DNA of 12,608 nt from Baffinella frigidus (lineage: Eukaryota; Cryptophyceae; Cryptomonadales; Baffinellaceae). Positions 1-6,050 of the stretch are shown piece by piece (the stretch's first letter is position 1; each line of letters starts with the position of its first letter). A program made the translations under genes and the position numbers. The stretch spans positions 191,297 to 203,904 of the forward strand of contig MU646796.1 in NCBI GenBank assembly GCA_026770585.1. Direction: 5' to 3'. The notes under the pieces were generated by a model, which was not told where the DNA came from, did no database searches, and saw only the letters and a list, made by a program, of their open reading frames with translations.

Positions 1-300
1 AGGAACGATGAGGAGGATGATGAGGATGAGGATGAGAACAGGAGGAATACAAAGAGGAACTCGAGAGAGATGATGTCCATCGTCATGCACCTGTTCGCGG
101 CTCGCGGACCAGTACGGGATATGTGAAAACCGATGTGTATGGACAAGAGCAAGGAGAGGGACACGGAGAGGCTTTGCCAGGGTCTCATATCAAAAGGAAG
201 ATGAGAAGGACAAGGAGAACAGCGAGAGGGAAACCACGAAGAAGAACACGGAGAGGGACACTCGATGCGGGACTCCAGCAGGGATGCGAAAACGAACACG
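1..300. other. Purine-rich stretch, presumed kinase intron
   Basis: The opening 40 bases are a (GATGAG)n-like purine microsatellite, followed by AG-rich sequence with many GAGAAGG and AGAGGGA words. On the kinase sense strand this is polypyrimidine. Short open frames here are very Arg- and Gly-rich with no recognisable motif, and I do not call them genes. Confidence 0.6.
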
Positions 301-310
301 CAGGGGGGGG

Positions 311-360
311 GCGCACCCTATCCCCCGATCCAGATATCCACGAAGCCAGCGCGCTCCACC
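311..360 (-). pseudogene. Second, more decayed copy of kinase exon 4
   Basis: The minus strand reads VVERAGFVDIWIGG followed by a stop, compared with VLEHAGYGPAVDIWGIG. It has lost about three codons and gained a stop, but keeps the GGGTGCGCCCCCC end shared with the other two copies. Confidence 0.7.
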
Positions 361-442
361 ACTTTATTCGTGTTTGTTCTCTACCTGAATCGAAGCTATC
401 TGAAACGAATTAACCATTGCCAAACGGTTCGCGGGGGGGGGG

Positions 443-500
443 GCGCACCCGATGCCCCAGATGTCCACGGCAGGCCCGTGGTCAGCATGATCGAACATCA
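443..500 (-). pseudogene. Copy of kinase exon 4 lacking the APE half
   Basis: The minus strand reads MFDHADHGPAVDIWGIGC, matching EVLEHAGYGPAVDIWGIGC of exon 4 with several substitutions. The upstream VGTPSYIAPE half and its acceptor are missing. The shared GGGTGCGCC end, poly-G run and CGGTTCG flank (also next to exon 4) show that the duplication carried intron sequence with it. Confidence 0.8.
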
Positions 501-504
501 CTAT

Positions 505-595
505 GTTACATACTATAATACAGTTTAGATATAATATATAAAATGGTATATATTATATATTATATACACATATAAAAACATACATATAAAGAAGA
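505..595. repeat. AT-rich TA microsatellite
   Basis: A (TA)n-like tract with several short self-complementary runs (ATATATTATATATTATATAC), much more AT-rich than the surroundings. It separates kinase exon 4 from its second copy. Purine-rich sequence follows at 585-645. Confidence 0.8.
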
Positions 596-659
596 AAGAG
601 AGGCAGAACAGGGAGGGGAACAAGGGAAGGGACAAGAAGACGGTTCGGGGGGGGCGCAC

Positions 660-735
660 CCAATGCCCCAGATGTCGACGGCAGGCCCGTAGCCAGCATG
701 CTCGAGCACTTCCGGTGCGATGTACGACGGCGTCC
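660..735 (-). CDS. Protein kinase exon 4 (VGTPSYIAPE, D-x-W)
   Basis: The exon opens after CCCTCCAG with GG, completing Gly181, and gives the P+1 loop and APE motif: V-GTPSYIAPEVLEHAGYGP then AVDIWGIG. Asp201 in AVDIWGIGC is the structural alpha-F Asp. The 3' end is uncertain. A GT at 659-658 would end the exon inside the Gly-Cys pair, while GC donors at 657 or 655 would keep the usual G-C. A homopolymer G run follows on the plus strand. Two further copies lie to the left (443-500, 311-360). The remaining C-lobe (subdomains X-XI) was not found in 1-640. Confidence 0.82.
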
Positions 736-756
736 CTGGAGGGTTGGCCTCCGGGT

Positions 757-890
757 TTTAAACTTTGGGCATTAGGCTTTGGGCTTTAGGCTTCAGGCTT
801 TAAGCTTTAGGGTTTGGGATTTAGGGGTTAGGAGTCAGGGGTTAGGGGTACGGTTTGGGGTTTAGGGATTGGGGTTCAGGGATAAGTGTA
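757..890 (+). repeat. Degenerate TTTAGGG-like array
   Basis: Heptamer-periodic variants GGCTTTA, GGGTTTA and GGGGTTA. The G-rich strand is plus, so the kinase sense strand is C-rich. It lies in the presumed intron between exon 3 and exon 4. Confidence 0.8.
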
Positions 891-949
891 ATACTAGCAC
901 GGCAGAGGTTTGAGGGCTGACCGCGAGGGGCTAGGGTTGAAGTTTTTGG

Positions 950-1012
950 AGGTACACTCGCGATGCTTCGCTTTGCCTTCGGCGACGGATGTCCGTCGCC
1001 CAGCCCGCACGG
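950..1012 (-). pseudogene. Third decayed copy of kinase exon 3, 3' part
   Basis: The minus strand encodes TSVAEGKAK followed by HRECT, matching TSVAEGKAKERVGT of exon 3. The part upstream of TSV is scrambled, and DFG is absent. The copy contains a 20-base palindrome, GGCGACGGATGTCCGTCGCC (981-1000), that the intact exon lacks. Confidence 0.7.
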
Positions 1013-1024
1013 TGGACTCACGGT

Positions 1025-1216
1025 GGACTACCAAACCCTGAACCGTAACCCCCGATTCCTGCACCCTAAACCCTGAACCCCTAACCCAGAATCTGGGGGT
1101 CACACCGAGTTTGTACAGGACACGAGGTTGGGGACTAGGGTTTCGGGTTGAAGAGTTACGGTTTAGGGATTAGGGATGAGAGGTTTACGGTTTCGGGTTT
1201 CGGGTTTCGGGTTTCG
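1025..1216. repeat. Degenerate telomere-like repeats, orientation switching
   Basis: 1025-1095 is C-rich on plus (CCCTAAA, CCCTGAA, CCCTAAC). After a short unique piece, 1133-1216 is G-rich on plus and ends in four near-perfect GGGTTTC units. The C-rich part is an exception to the dominant orientation in the kinase gene. Confidence 0.75.
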
Positions 1217-1219
1217 TAC

Positions 1220-1289
1220 CGACGCGTTCCTTAGCCTTCCCTTCCGCCACAGAAGTCGCCAGCCCGAAATCCCCCAGCTTCAGCGTCGC
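1220..1289 (-). CDS. Protein kinase exon 3 (DFG / activation segment)
   Basis: This 70-base exon follows the acceptor CTACACCCAG and encodes ATLKLGDFGLATSVAEGKAK then ERV plus the first base of Gly181. It carries the Mg-binding D164-F-G and the first part of the activation segment. It ends GTC G|GTACGA, phase 1, which matches the exon at 735. It is the only one of four copies in this stretch that keeps DFG. The others are at 1384-1433, 1468-1514 and 950-1012. Confidence 0.87.
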
Positions 1290-1291
1290 CT

Positions 1292-1383
1292 GGGTGTAGG
1301 GTTCACGGTTCAGGTTTGAGGGCTTCGAGTCTAGGGCGATGCGCGCTCAAAACCGAACGGCGAACCATGGACTCTGGACCCTG
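1292..1383 (+). repeat. Short degenerate TTTAGGG-like stretch between exon-3 copies
   Basis: GGGTTCACGGTTCAGG-type units give way at about 1340 to unique sequence containing GCGATGCGCGC. It separates intact exon 3 from its decayed copy at 1384. Confidence 0.5.
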
Positions 1384-1433
1384 ACGTCGCAAGCCCGACC
1401 CCCCCCCTCAGCGTTCGTGTTGCCTGGGGTTGG
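1384..1433 (-). pseudogene. Decayed copy of kinase exon 3 (DFG lost)
   Basis: The minus strand after an ACCCCAG acceptor reads as ATRTLRGGVGLATS, against ATLKLGDFGLATS in the intact exon. The Asp and Phe of DFG are replaced, and a homopolymer run of nine C (plus strand) occupies the motif. It cannot encode a working Mg-binding loop. Confidence 0.75.
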
Positions 1434-1467
1434 TATTTGGGGTTCAGGGTCTAGGGTGTAGGCAGGG

Positions 1468-1514
1468 GACGGACGACGCCAGCCCGCAACCCCCCAGCTT
1501 TCGCGTCGCCCGGG
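1468..1514 (-). pseudogene. Second decayed copy of kinase exon 3
   Basis: The minus strand reads ATRKLGGCGLASSV, against ATLKLGDFGLATSV in exon 3. The acceptor AG has become GG (CCCCGGGCGACG versus ACCCAGGCGACG), and DFG has become GCG. Flanks on both sides are TTTAGGG-like repeats. Confidence 0.75.
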
Positions 1515-1789
1515 GTTAGGGTTCAGGGTTCCGGGTGCAGGGTTCAGGGTTTAAGGCTCAGGGTTCAGTGTTCCGGGTTCTGGGTTCTGGGTTCCGGGTT
1601 CCGGGTTTCGAGTTCAGGGTTTAGGACGCAGGGTTCCGGGTTCCGGGTTCTGGGTTCCGGGCTCAGGGCTCTGGGTGCAGGGTTCAGAATTTAGGGTTTA
1701 GGGTTTAGGGTTTAGAGTTTAGGGTGCAGGGTTTAGGGTTTAGGGTTTAGGGTTTAGGGCTCTGGGTTGAGGGTCGATGGTTGAGGGAT
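1512..1789 (+). repeat. Long degenerate GGGTTTA / GGGTTCC array
   Basis: About 280 bp of 7-base periodic sequence in blocks: GGGTTCA first, then GGGTTCC/GGGTTCT (about 1570-1670), then nearly pure GGGTTTA (about 1690-1760). Different variants dominate in neighbouring blocks, suggesting local spread of variant units. It lies in kinase intron 2. Confidence 0.9.
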
Positions 1790-1850
1790 GCCTGCGCGGT
1801 CGGTGATCAAGACGTTCTGGGGTTTGATGTCGCTTGGATGATTCGCTGGC
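1790..1850 (-). pseudogene. Decayed partial copy of kinase exon 2
   Basis: The minus strand gives QRII, then a frame break, then DIKPQNVLITDRAG. It matches the 3' part of exon 2 (QRIIHRDIKPQNVFITAQ). Bases are missing where exon 2 has CACCGC, which destroys the HRD His and Arg and shifts the frame. The CAG|GCA donor context is retained. It sits about 120 bp downstream of the intact exon, so it looks like a local duplicate that has decayed. Confidence 0.8.
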
Positions 1851-1969
1851 AAACCCTTAACCCCAACCCTAAACCCTGAAGTCTAGGGTTTAGGCAGGAT
1901 TAAATGGGGGTTGTTTGGCAGGGTTAAATGGGGGTAAATTGGCAGGGTTAAACGGGGGTATTTATTTGC
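1851..1969. repeat. Mixed heptamers and a GGGTTAAA-type direct repeat
   Basis: 1851-1880 is C-rich (CCCTAAA), an orientation exception. 1890-1962 holds about three copies of a unit near 25 bp, GGCAGGGTTAAAYGGGGGT. Kinase exon 2 begins immediately after, at 1970 on the plus axis. Confidence 0.65.
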
Positions 1970-2063
1970 CTGGGCGGTGATGAAGACATTCTGAGGTTTG
2001 ATGTCGCGGTGGATAATGCGCTGGGCGTGGAGGCGCTGCAGCGCCGCCAAAAGTTGCTTCGTC
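1970..2063 (-). CDS. Protein kinase exon 2 (catalytic loop HRDIKPQN)
   Basis: This 94-base exon opens after the acceptor CGAGCAG with a G that completes Trp126, then encodes 31 codons, TKQLLAALQRLH... to ...VFITAQ. It holds the catalytic loop H144-R-D146-I-K-P-Q-N151, with the proton-acceptor Asp and Mg-binding Asn intact. The length and phase (2 in, 0 out) fit exon 1 and exon 3 exactly. The donor reads CCCAG|GCAAAT, so it would be a GC-AG intron. No in-phase GT alternative gives a better junction, because the next exon continues ITAQ-ATLKLGDFG as kinases usually do. The decayed copy at 1790-1850 keeps the same CAG|GCA donor context. Confidence 0.87.
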
Positions 2064-2228
2064 CTGCTCGAAAGTCAACACGTCAACAGCGGAGTTGTGC
2101 GCGATCAGATTTCAGAGCGTCTGGTTCGAGTTTTATGAAAAGGTTGCCCGGCCAGCGCAACTTCCTGGTACAAATCGACCTTTGGAAACGAACTCGGCCA
2201 CTCGGCGGTCTTCTAGCTAGCTCAGCCT

Positions 2229-2484
2229 CACTCGGGTTGACGGACTTTTCTCAAGTTGACATCCTGAGTTGCTGGGTACAAATCCATCCACTTTTGAGCG
2301 AAATCGAGTCCGGTCTCATCAAATTGGTGAGGCCAAACAGACTGAGACACACCACACCGAGCTCTGTCTTAGTCTATTTGGCCTCACGAATTTGGTGAGA
2401 CCGGGCTCTTTCCAGCTCCCAAGTTGACGGATTGGTACCACGAACCCAGCATGACATTTTGAGAATAGTCAGCAAACCCGAGTG
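2229..2484. mobile_element. MITE-like element A (256 bp, long inverted repeat)
   Basis: The two halves are inverted copies over about 115 bp each. Landmarks occur in mirror order: CACTCGGGTT / AACCCGAGTG at the ends, TTCTCAA / TTGAGAA, CATCCTGAGTT / AACCCAGCATG, CCGGTCTCATCAAATT / AATTTGGTGAGACCGG and CAGACTGAGACA / TGTCTTAGTCT at the centre. No coding capacity was seen. It lies in kinase intron 1. Related pieces are at 4098-4183 and 5719-5767. I infer a non-autonomous transposon or an inverted dimer of one. Confidence 0.8.
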
Positions 2485-2655
2485 GTGGTATATCAAGCCA
2501 TGCATACAGAGTTCATCTCGGAGGACAACAGAATCAGTTCCTTTTCAATACGAGGTTGAATAGGAGAAATTAGTTAGGGCATAGTAAATTTACTTAGGCC
2601 TCCCAATTAAATGCAAACGCTAAATAGGGGACTGATTCAGTTATCTTTCGAGACG

Positions 2656-2733
2656 AGATTGGGGGACACCGATGCCGAGGGAGTCCCCCGGGGACTGCCT
2701 CAATGCCCCATTCAGTGTCACCAATTTGCTGAG
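2656..2733. other. Imperfect palindrome around AGTCCCC-C-GGGGACT
   Basis: A perfect 15-base hairpin core (2682-2696) sits in a longer imperfect inverted repeat whose outer arms are ATTGGGGGACAC and GTGTCACCAAT. It could be a decayed hairpin element like the others here. The rest of intron 1 (2485-2655, 2734-2808) shows nothing else I can identify. Confidence 0.55.
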
Positions 2734-2808
2734 AGAAGGCCCGATTACGCTCCAAATCTGACGATTTTTTACCACAAACACAATTTTTCGTTATGAATAG
2801 TGTGGTAC

Positions 2809-3185
2809 CATGCCATAACGACGGACTGGGGCACGCCGTGGCGCTGCTTCGCGCGGAGGTTCCCGAGGTAGTCCCCGAGGTCCCCGCGCGTGCAGTGCTC
2901 CATGACTGTCACCACCGAGATGATGCCCGCGACTGCCTCCTCGCGCGGAAAGACGTCGAGATAGCGCACCACGTTGGGGTGCGAGATCTCGCGGAGCGCC
3001 TTGGCCTCCTGGAGTGCCTCCCGCGCGTCGGTTTTGTTCCCGCACAGTACGAGCTTCAGCACCACCAGCTCGCCGCCCTCCTGCGTCCCCATCGAAGCCA
3101 AGTAGCAATCTCCCATCCCCCCAGCTCCGATCTTCCGCATGATCTGGTAATCGCCCACCATCGCGCCCTGGCCCAAGGTCGCCAT
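2809..3185 (-). CDS. Ser/Thr protein kinase, exon 1 (N-lobe); gene continues left
   Basis: First coding exon of a split eukaryotic protein kinase that would phosphorylate Ser/Thr in target proteins; the substrate is unknown. Seen: ATG at 3185, glycine loop G20-A-G-G-M-G25, the ATP-anchoring Lys44 in VVLKLV, alpha-C Glu60 in LQEAKALREISHPNVV, hinge VTVMEHCTRGDL near residues 92-103, ending at Trp126. The exon stops at ATGGCATG|GTACCA: 125 codons plus two bases, and exon 2 supplies the G that completes TGG. Without splicing the frame would run only 12 more non-kinase residues. Exons 2-4 (2063-1970, 1289-1220, 735-660) continue the domain in phase through APE and D-x-W to about residue 207. All catalytic residues are present, so the kinase is predicted to be active. 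The style resembles NEK/ULK-like kinases, but the family is not resolved. The C-lobe end is outside the window or was not recognised. It is divergent from the gene at 3633. Confidence 0.9.
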
Positions 3186-3632
3186 GTCTCCTCTGGCCCG
3201 CGGGGCGAGTGCACGTCCTCAACCAACACCGCTCTCCCGGCCTTTCCCGGTTCCCCAAGGTTCTGATCTGATCCGGTGAATTCAGAAGTTGACTCCTTCG
3301 AACCGAGGCAGAGAGGAGCCACACACAAGAACAGACGCGAGCGAGGAAGCGCCGCAAATGCTCTCGCCGCCCTTCCACCCTCTGCGCCCAACAGCCCACC
3401 CTCCGCGCCAACAGGCTACAGCGCCCCTCTGGCTTCGAGTAACGTGACTCCCACTTCATGGTCAAATCGCTGAGGCCTGAGGCGGGCCCGTCGATTGTTT
3501 TACTTTCAACGAGGAATTTCGAGTCCTCCGGTCGTTCTCCGCGGCCCGCTGCTTCTCACCAGCAACCGCCAGCCACCCTGGGGCGCCGCACTGATCCGTT
3601 GGGAGCGCCGCTCGCCGCCTGGCTTTGCGATC
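3186..3632. promoter_or_regulatory. Head-to-head (bidirectional) promoter region
   Basis: These 447 bp separate two outward-facing start codons. The interval is free of heptamer repeats and MITEs, unlike everything around it, and CpG words are common (GACGCGAGCGAGG, GCGCCGC). AACGTGACTCCCAC (3440-3453) contains an ACGTGAC word that resembles bZIP-type sites. No TATA box is evident. Function is inferred only from the gene arrangement. Confidence 0.6.
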
Positions 3633-3724
3633 ATGAGCTACGCAGGCCTCCCTTCGTACAAGTCGCTGGGGCTCAACAAAAAGTCGCAGGCCCGCGAAGC
3701 GGCGAGGGAGGAGGAGCTGCGCAG
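3633..3724 (+). CDS. Unrecognised charged protein, exon 1 (MSYAGLPSYKS...)
   Basis: First exon of a split gene on the plus strand. The ATG at 3633 opens 30 codons, MSYAGLPSYKSLGLNKKSQA then REAAREEELR, and ends CGC AG|GTGAGC, a strong donor in phase 2. The peptide turns into a Glu/Arg/Ala-rich helix-like segment at residues 20-31. Exon-2 copies all begin AG|G, which restores Arg and continues with (A/V)(E/Q)FEKEQAVRERNALAEI, so a charged alpha-helix or coiled coil is likely. I do not recognise the family and assign no function. The start was chosen because the open frame and donor fit the downstream exon phase, and it diverges from the kinase start 447 bp away. No signal peptide or membrane segment was seen. 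Confidence 0.72.
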
Positions 3725-3768
3725 GTGAGCAATCTAGAAGCTTTAGATGGACGGTGGGCAATCTAGAA
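3725..3768 (+). promoter_or_regulatory. Duplicated 5' splice site
   Basis: GTGAGCAATCTAGAA at the exon 1 donor is repeated 29 bp downstream as GTGGGCAATCTAGAA (3754-3768). Use of the second donor (CG|GTGGGC) would add 29 bases and shift frame, so the upstream site is preferred. Confidence 0.6.
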
Positions 3769-4097
3769 TACTTCCCGCCGAACTTGCTTAGAAAGTAGTC
3801 ACGTGGAAGTCTCGCAGTGGCTGCATCCGCGGATTTTGCCCAGGGGCCGCGCAGCGGATTCCCCCACAAGTGAACACCTGGCCCACCAGGACAACCAGGC
3901 TGCGGGGTATGATTCGCACGAAGTGGTTCCTTGGCGCAGTCACTAATCGGGTGAGACATAGCTGGCGAATCATGAGGTGGAGCAGGATCGCGTCAGGACA
4001 CCAAAAAACCCTGAGTGGGGGACCAAATTGCCATTTCATGTGTACTCCAGTACAAATCAAGGACCAGGGCGATTCCTGGCTCCGCCTGAGTCGGGCT

Positions 4098-4183
4098 GGC
4101 TGACTATTCTCAAGTTGACATGCTGGGTTTGCGGTACCGGGCTCACCAAATTGGTGAGCCCAAATAGACTAACACAGAGCTAG
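4098..4183. mobile_element. Half-element related to MITE A, with CTAGCTCTG end
   Basis: It carries GGCTGACTATTCTCAAG, GACATGCTGGGTT and the perfect palindrome GGGCTCACCAA-A-TTGGTGAGCCC (4139-4161), then ends AACACAGAGCTAG. The left part matches the outer arm of element A, and the right end matches elements B and D. It lacks a second arm. The rest of 3770-4097 holds only a small 9-bp inverted repeat (ATGATTCGC near 3908 and GCGAATCAT near 3964) and no gene. Confidence 0.7.
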
Positions 4184-4260
4184 AAATTGAGCGCTGAAAG
4201 TGACGGGACTTGGCTTGCGTTGTGACTCACTGACATACGATTCGTGGAACTCATCCCGCC

Positions 4261-4462
4261 AACCCTGGACCCTAGATTCTGAACCCTAAACCCTAAAACC
4301 TATACCCTACACCCCATACCCTACACCCCATATCCTACACCCTCCCCCCTCCACCCTCCACCCTACACCTTACACCCTACACCCTACACCCTGCACCTTC
4401 ACCCCATACCCTAAACCCGATACCCTAAACCCCAATCCCTAACCCCAACACCCTCAACCCTC
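4261..4462 (-). repeat. CCCTAAA / CCCTACA heptamer array
   Basis: C-rich on plus (the sense strand of the plus gene). Variants are in blocks: CCCTAAA, then CCCTACA/CCCCATA (about 4300-4400), then CCCTAAA/CCCCAAT. It lies in the intron after exon 1. Confidence 0.9.
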
Positions 4463-4509
4463 TGATCTGAAAACCCAGCCACTCCACTCCGCGCTGGCAC
4501 CACACCACT

Positions 4510-4698
4510 CGAGAATGCTGGAGGGTCCTTTTTTCATGTCTAGCATGTGGGATTGTAAACATTTGTACCAGGATGGGGCATTCCAACCTCGCGCCTGGTA
4601 TAGTTTTACTTGAATGGCTCCAATGGATATGGAAGTTACTACACAAATGCTTACTTGAAACAGCATCTCACTTTAAATAGGCCCCTCCAGCATTCTCG
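4510..4698. mobile_element. MITE-like element C, copy 1
   Basis: Terminal inverted repeats are CGAGAATGCTGGAGGG and CCCCTCCAGCATTCTCG, 189 bp overall. The interior shares TTGTAAA, TACCAGGAT, TTCCAACCTCGCGCCTGG, AGTTACTACACA and TTTAAATAGGCCCCT with copy 2 at 7619-7799. There is no coding capacity. It is a non-autonomous element by inference. Confidence 0.9.
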
Positions 4699-4732
4699 TG
4701 TGGCAGGCGCGCATCTGTCCGACAGCCCTGGA

Positions 4733-4927
4733 CTCTAAACCCTATACCCTATATCCCCTGAACCCTACACCCTAAACTCTCTCTCTCTCTCGCTCTCTCT
4801 CTCTCTCTCGCGCGCGCGCTCTCTCTCTCTCGCTCTCTCTCGCTCTCTCACGCGCTCTCGCTCTCTCGCTCGCTCTCTCGCTCTCTCGCTCTCTCTCTCG
4901 CTCTCTCGCTCGCTCTCTCTCTCGCAG
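4733..4927 (+). repeat. Short CCCTAAA run then a CT/CG microsatellite
   Basis: 4733-4777 is CCCTATA/CCCTAAA-like. 4778-4925 is about 150 bp of (CT)n interrupted by CG. It ends TCTCTCGCAG and forms the polypyrimidine tract before exon-2 copy a. Confidence 0.9.
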
Positions 4928-4985
4928 GGGGGGGTTGGAGAAGGAGCAGACGGTGCGGGAGCGTAACGCCCTCTCGCGCGCCTCC
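4928..4985 (+). pseudogene. Exon-2 copy a of the plus gene
   Basis: After CTCTCTCGCAG it reads in exon 1 phase (AG|G) as GGLEKEQTVRERNALSRAS, matching the AQFEKEQAVRERNALAEI of the best copy. After NAL the similarity ends, and the exon-2 donor CGCAG|GTTGCG is missing. It could be a decayed exon or an alternative one with another donor such as GTACAA near 5001. Confidence 0.65.
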
Positions 4986-5133
4986 GTGCCTCTTAATCTC
5001 CGTACAAGTATTAATTAAAGTCTTTGGGGCAATGAAAATTACCTACACAATTGGACCATTCTAGCAATAGTAGAGCAGTAAATTGTGTTGCTCCAAAAAC
5101 AATTCATCAATGCTTTAACGGAGATGCCACTAG

Positions 5134-5147
5134 TGCAGTGCACTGCA
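5134..5147. other. Perfect 14-bp palindrome TGCAGTGCACTGCA
   Basis: Self-complementary site in the spacer between exon-2 copies a and b. A related CTAGTGCAGTACAC lies after copy c near 5538, so it may be part of the duplicated unit. Confidence 0.6.
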
Positions 5148-5215
5148 TGCTCTCCCAAGGAGGCTGGAATCGAGAATTTTTCCAATCAAGCCTCAACCCT
5201 CAACCCCAATCCTAG

Positions 5216-5274
5216 GGCGGAGATTGAGAAGGGGCAGGCGGTACGGGAGCACTCGCGCGGATCCTGGAGTGCAG
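5216..5274 (+). pseudogene. Exon-2 copy b of the plus gene, cut by MITE E
   Basis: The acceptor AATCCTAG is followed in phase by AEIEKGQAVREHSRGSWSA, matching (A)QFEKEQAVRERNALAEI. The copy then runs straight into the 105-bp inverted-repeat element at 5275, so its 3' end and donor are lost. Confidence 0.7.
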
Positions 5275-5379
5275 TATCCCTTAAGTGCCCAGCTGCTCAA
5301 ATTTGACCGCCAAGAGGTCCTAGGCAGGTCCTATGGCCATACGATAGGGCATGTGAGCCTACTGGCCACTTAAGGGCTA
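5275..5379. mobile_element. MITE-like element E, copy 1 (105 bp)
   Basis: It begins TATCCCTTAAGTGCCCAG and ends GGCCACTTAAGGGCTA, an inverted repeat of about 15 bp. It aligns along its whole length with the reverse complement of 11216-11320, and both copies are 105 bp. Shared interior words are TTTGACC, AAGAGGT and GGCCATACG. No obvious target duplication was seen. Confidence 0.9.
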
Positions 5380-5477
5380 GTTGATGATCTGTCACGGAAG
5401 CATGCGCGTGGAAGTTGACGGCATCGTTCTAAATCGTGTCGGGTTTGATGAAGTGTGTCTCACTGTCTCTCTCGTAG

Positions 5478-5525
5478 GGTGGAGTTCGAAAAAAAGCGGG
5501 AGCGCAATGCCTTGCCGGAAATCGT
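5478..5525 (+). pseudogene. Exon-2 copy c of the plus gene
   Basis: The acceptor CTCTCTCGTAG is followed in phase by VEFEKKRERNALPEIV. Compared with the best copy it lacks three codons in the middle (EQAV region) and has no recognisable donor after EI. It could still be a variant exon, but I favour decay. Confidence 0.65.
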
Positions 5526-5622
5526 CTCTCTACCTCTAGTGCAGTACACGAGATTCTCTCTCACGGAATGTGATGTTTTTAGAAAAAAGAAAAATTGACC
5601 TCAAAGGCGGGCGCGTGAGCAG

Positions 5623-5697
5623 GGCGCAGTTTGAGAAGGAGCAGGCGGTGCGTGAGCGCAATGCCCTGGCAGAAATCGCCGACATGTGGAGCCGCAG
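5623..5697 (+). CDS. Unrecognised charged protein, exon 2 (best copy)
   Basis: A 75-base exon, the most complete of five copies. After GTGAGCAG it completes Arg from exon 1 and encodes AQFEKEQAVRERNALAEIAD then MWSR, ending CGC AG|GTTGCG. Entry and exit are both phase 2, so the exon is symmetric: skipping or repeating it would keep the frame. The sequence is rich in Glu, Arg and Ala, and is predicted to extend the helix begun in exon 1. It sits between copy c (5478) and a 3' fragment (5768). The next in-phase exon could not be placed with confidence. Function is unknown. Confidence 0.65.
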
Positions 5698-5718
5698 GTT
5701 GCGACTCACCTTTTCACT

Positions 5719-5767
5719 CAAAGTTGACGGGTTTGTACCACGGGCCCAGTCTTGTCAACTTGAGAAT
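5719..5767. mobile_element. Fragment of MITE A-type end
   Basis: AAGTTGACGGGTTTGTACCA, CGGGCCCAG and TCAACTTGAGAATG match the outer right arm of element A (2420-2467). It lies between two exon-2 copies, in the intron just after their donor. Confidence 0.65.
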
Positions 5768-5793
5768 GAAAATCGCGGATGTGTGGCGCCGCA
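5768..5793 (+). pseudogene. 3' fragment of exon 2 with donor
   Basis: It reads (E)IADVWRRR and ends CGCAG|GTTGCGAG, matching EIADMWSRR|GTTGCGAC of the exon ending at 5697. The 5' part of the exon is absent and the A-type fragment abuts it. Confidence 0.7.
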
Positions 5794-5973
5794 GGTTGCG
5801 AGCCCCCCTCGTACGCAGACCGTTGACTAATTTTGCCAGTTGAATGCACCCCGAGATGGTTGACTGATTCCAGGATCCTTCCGGCGTCAGGCACCCCCCT
5901 CGTACCAACCATGCCCGGGTTAGACTATTCCCGGATTCGTTACCACCCCGGTCCACACAGCGGACTGCGAAGA

Positions 5974-6050
5974 GATTTCGTGAATAACCCAGAAGTGAAT
6001 CATCCACAGGACCCTGCGGCAGGCCATCCGTAGGGACATAGGGCTGTATA
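5974..6050. repeat. GTGAATAACCCA repeat family, copy 1
   Basis: ATTTCGTGAATAACCCA, GTGAATCATCCA, AGGACCCTGCGG and CCGTAGGGACAT align with the reverse complement of 8066-8140 and with 11325-11390. The upstream CCACACAGCGGAC also matches the site where MITE E copy 2 sits. 5795-5973 and 6051-6177 otherwise contain no feature I can support. Confidence 0.7.

Noticed and set aside
123-528. Arg/Gly-rich plus-strand open frames
   Set aside because: They cover a purine-rich low-complexity tract and the antisense of kinase exon-4 copies.
2009-2398. 129-codon plus-strand open frame
   Set aside because: It is antisense to kinase exon 2 and runs into the inverted repeat of element A. No recognisable motif.
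2793-3465. Other-frame and antisense open frames over 2.8-3.5 kb, including a 224-codon minus frame
   Set aside because: They overlap kinase exon 1 in the wrong frame. Only the frame starting at 3185 has kinase motifs and phase-consistent splicing.
5833-6033. 66-codon plus-strand open frame
   Set aside because: Its latter half is the GTGAATAACCCA repeat, present elsewhere without an open frame.
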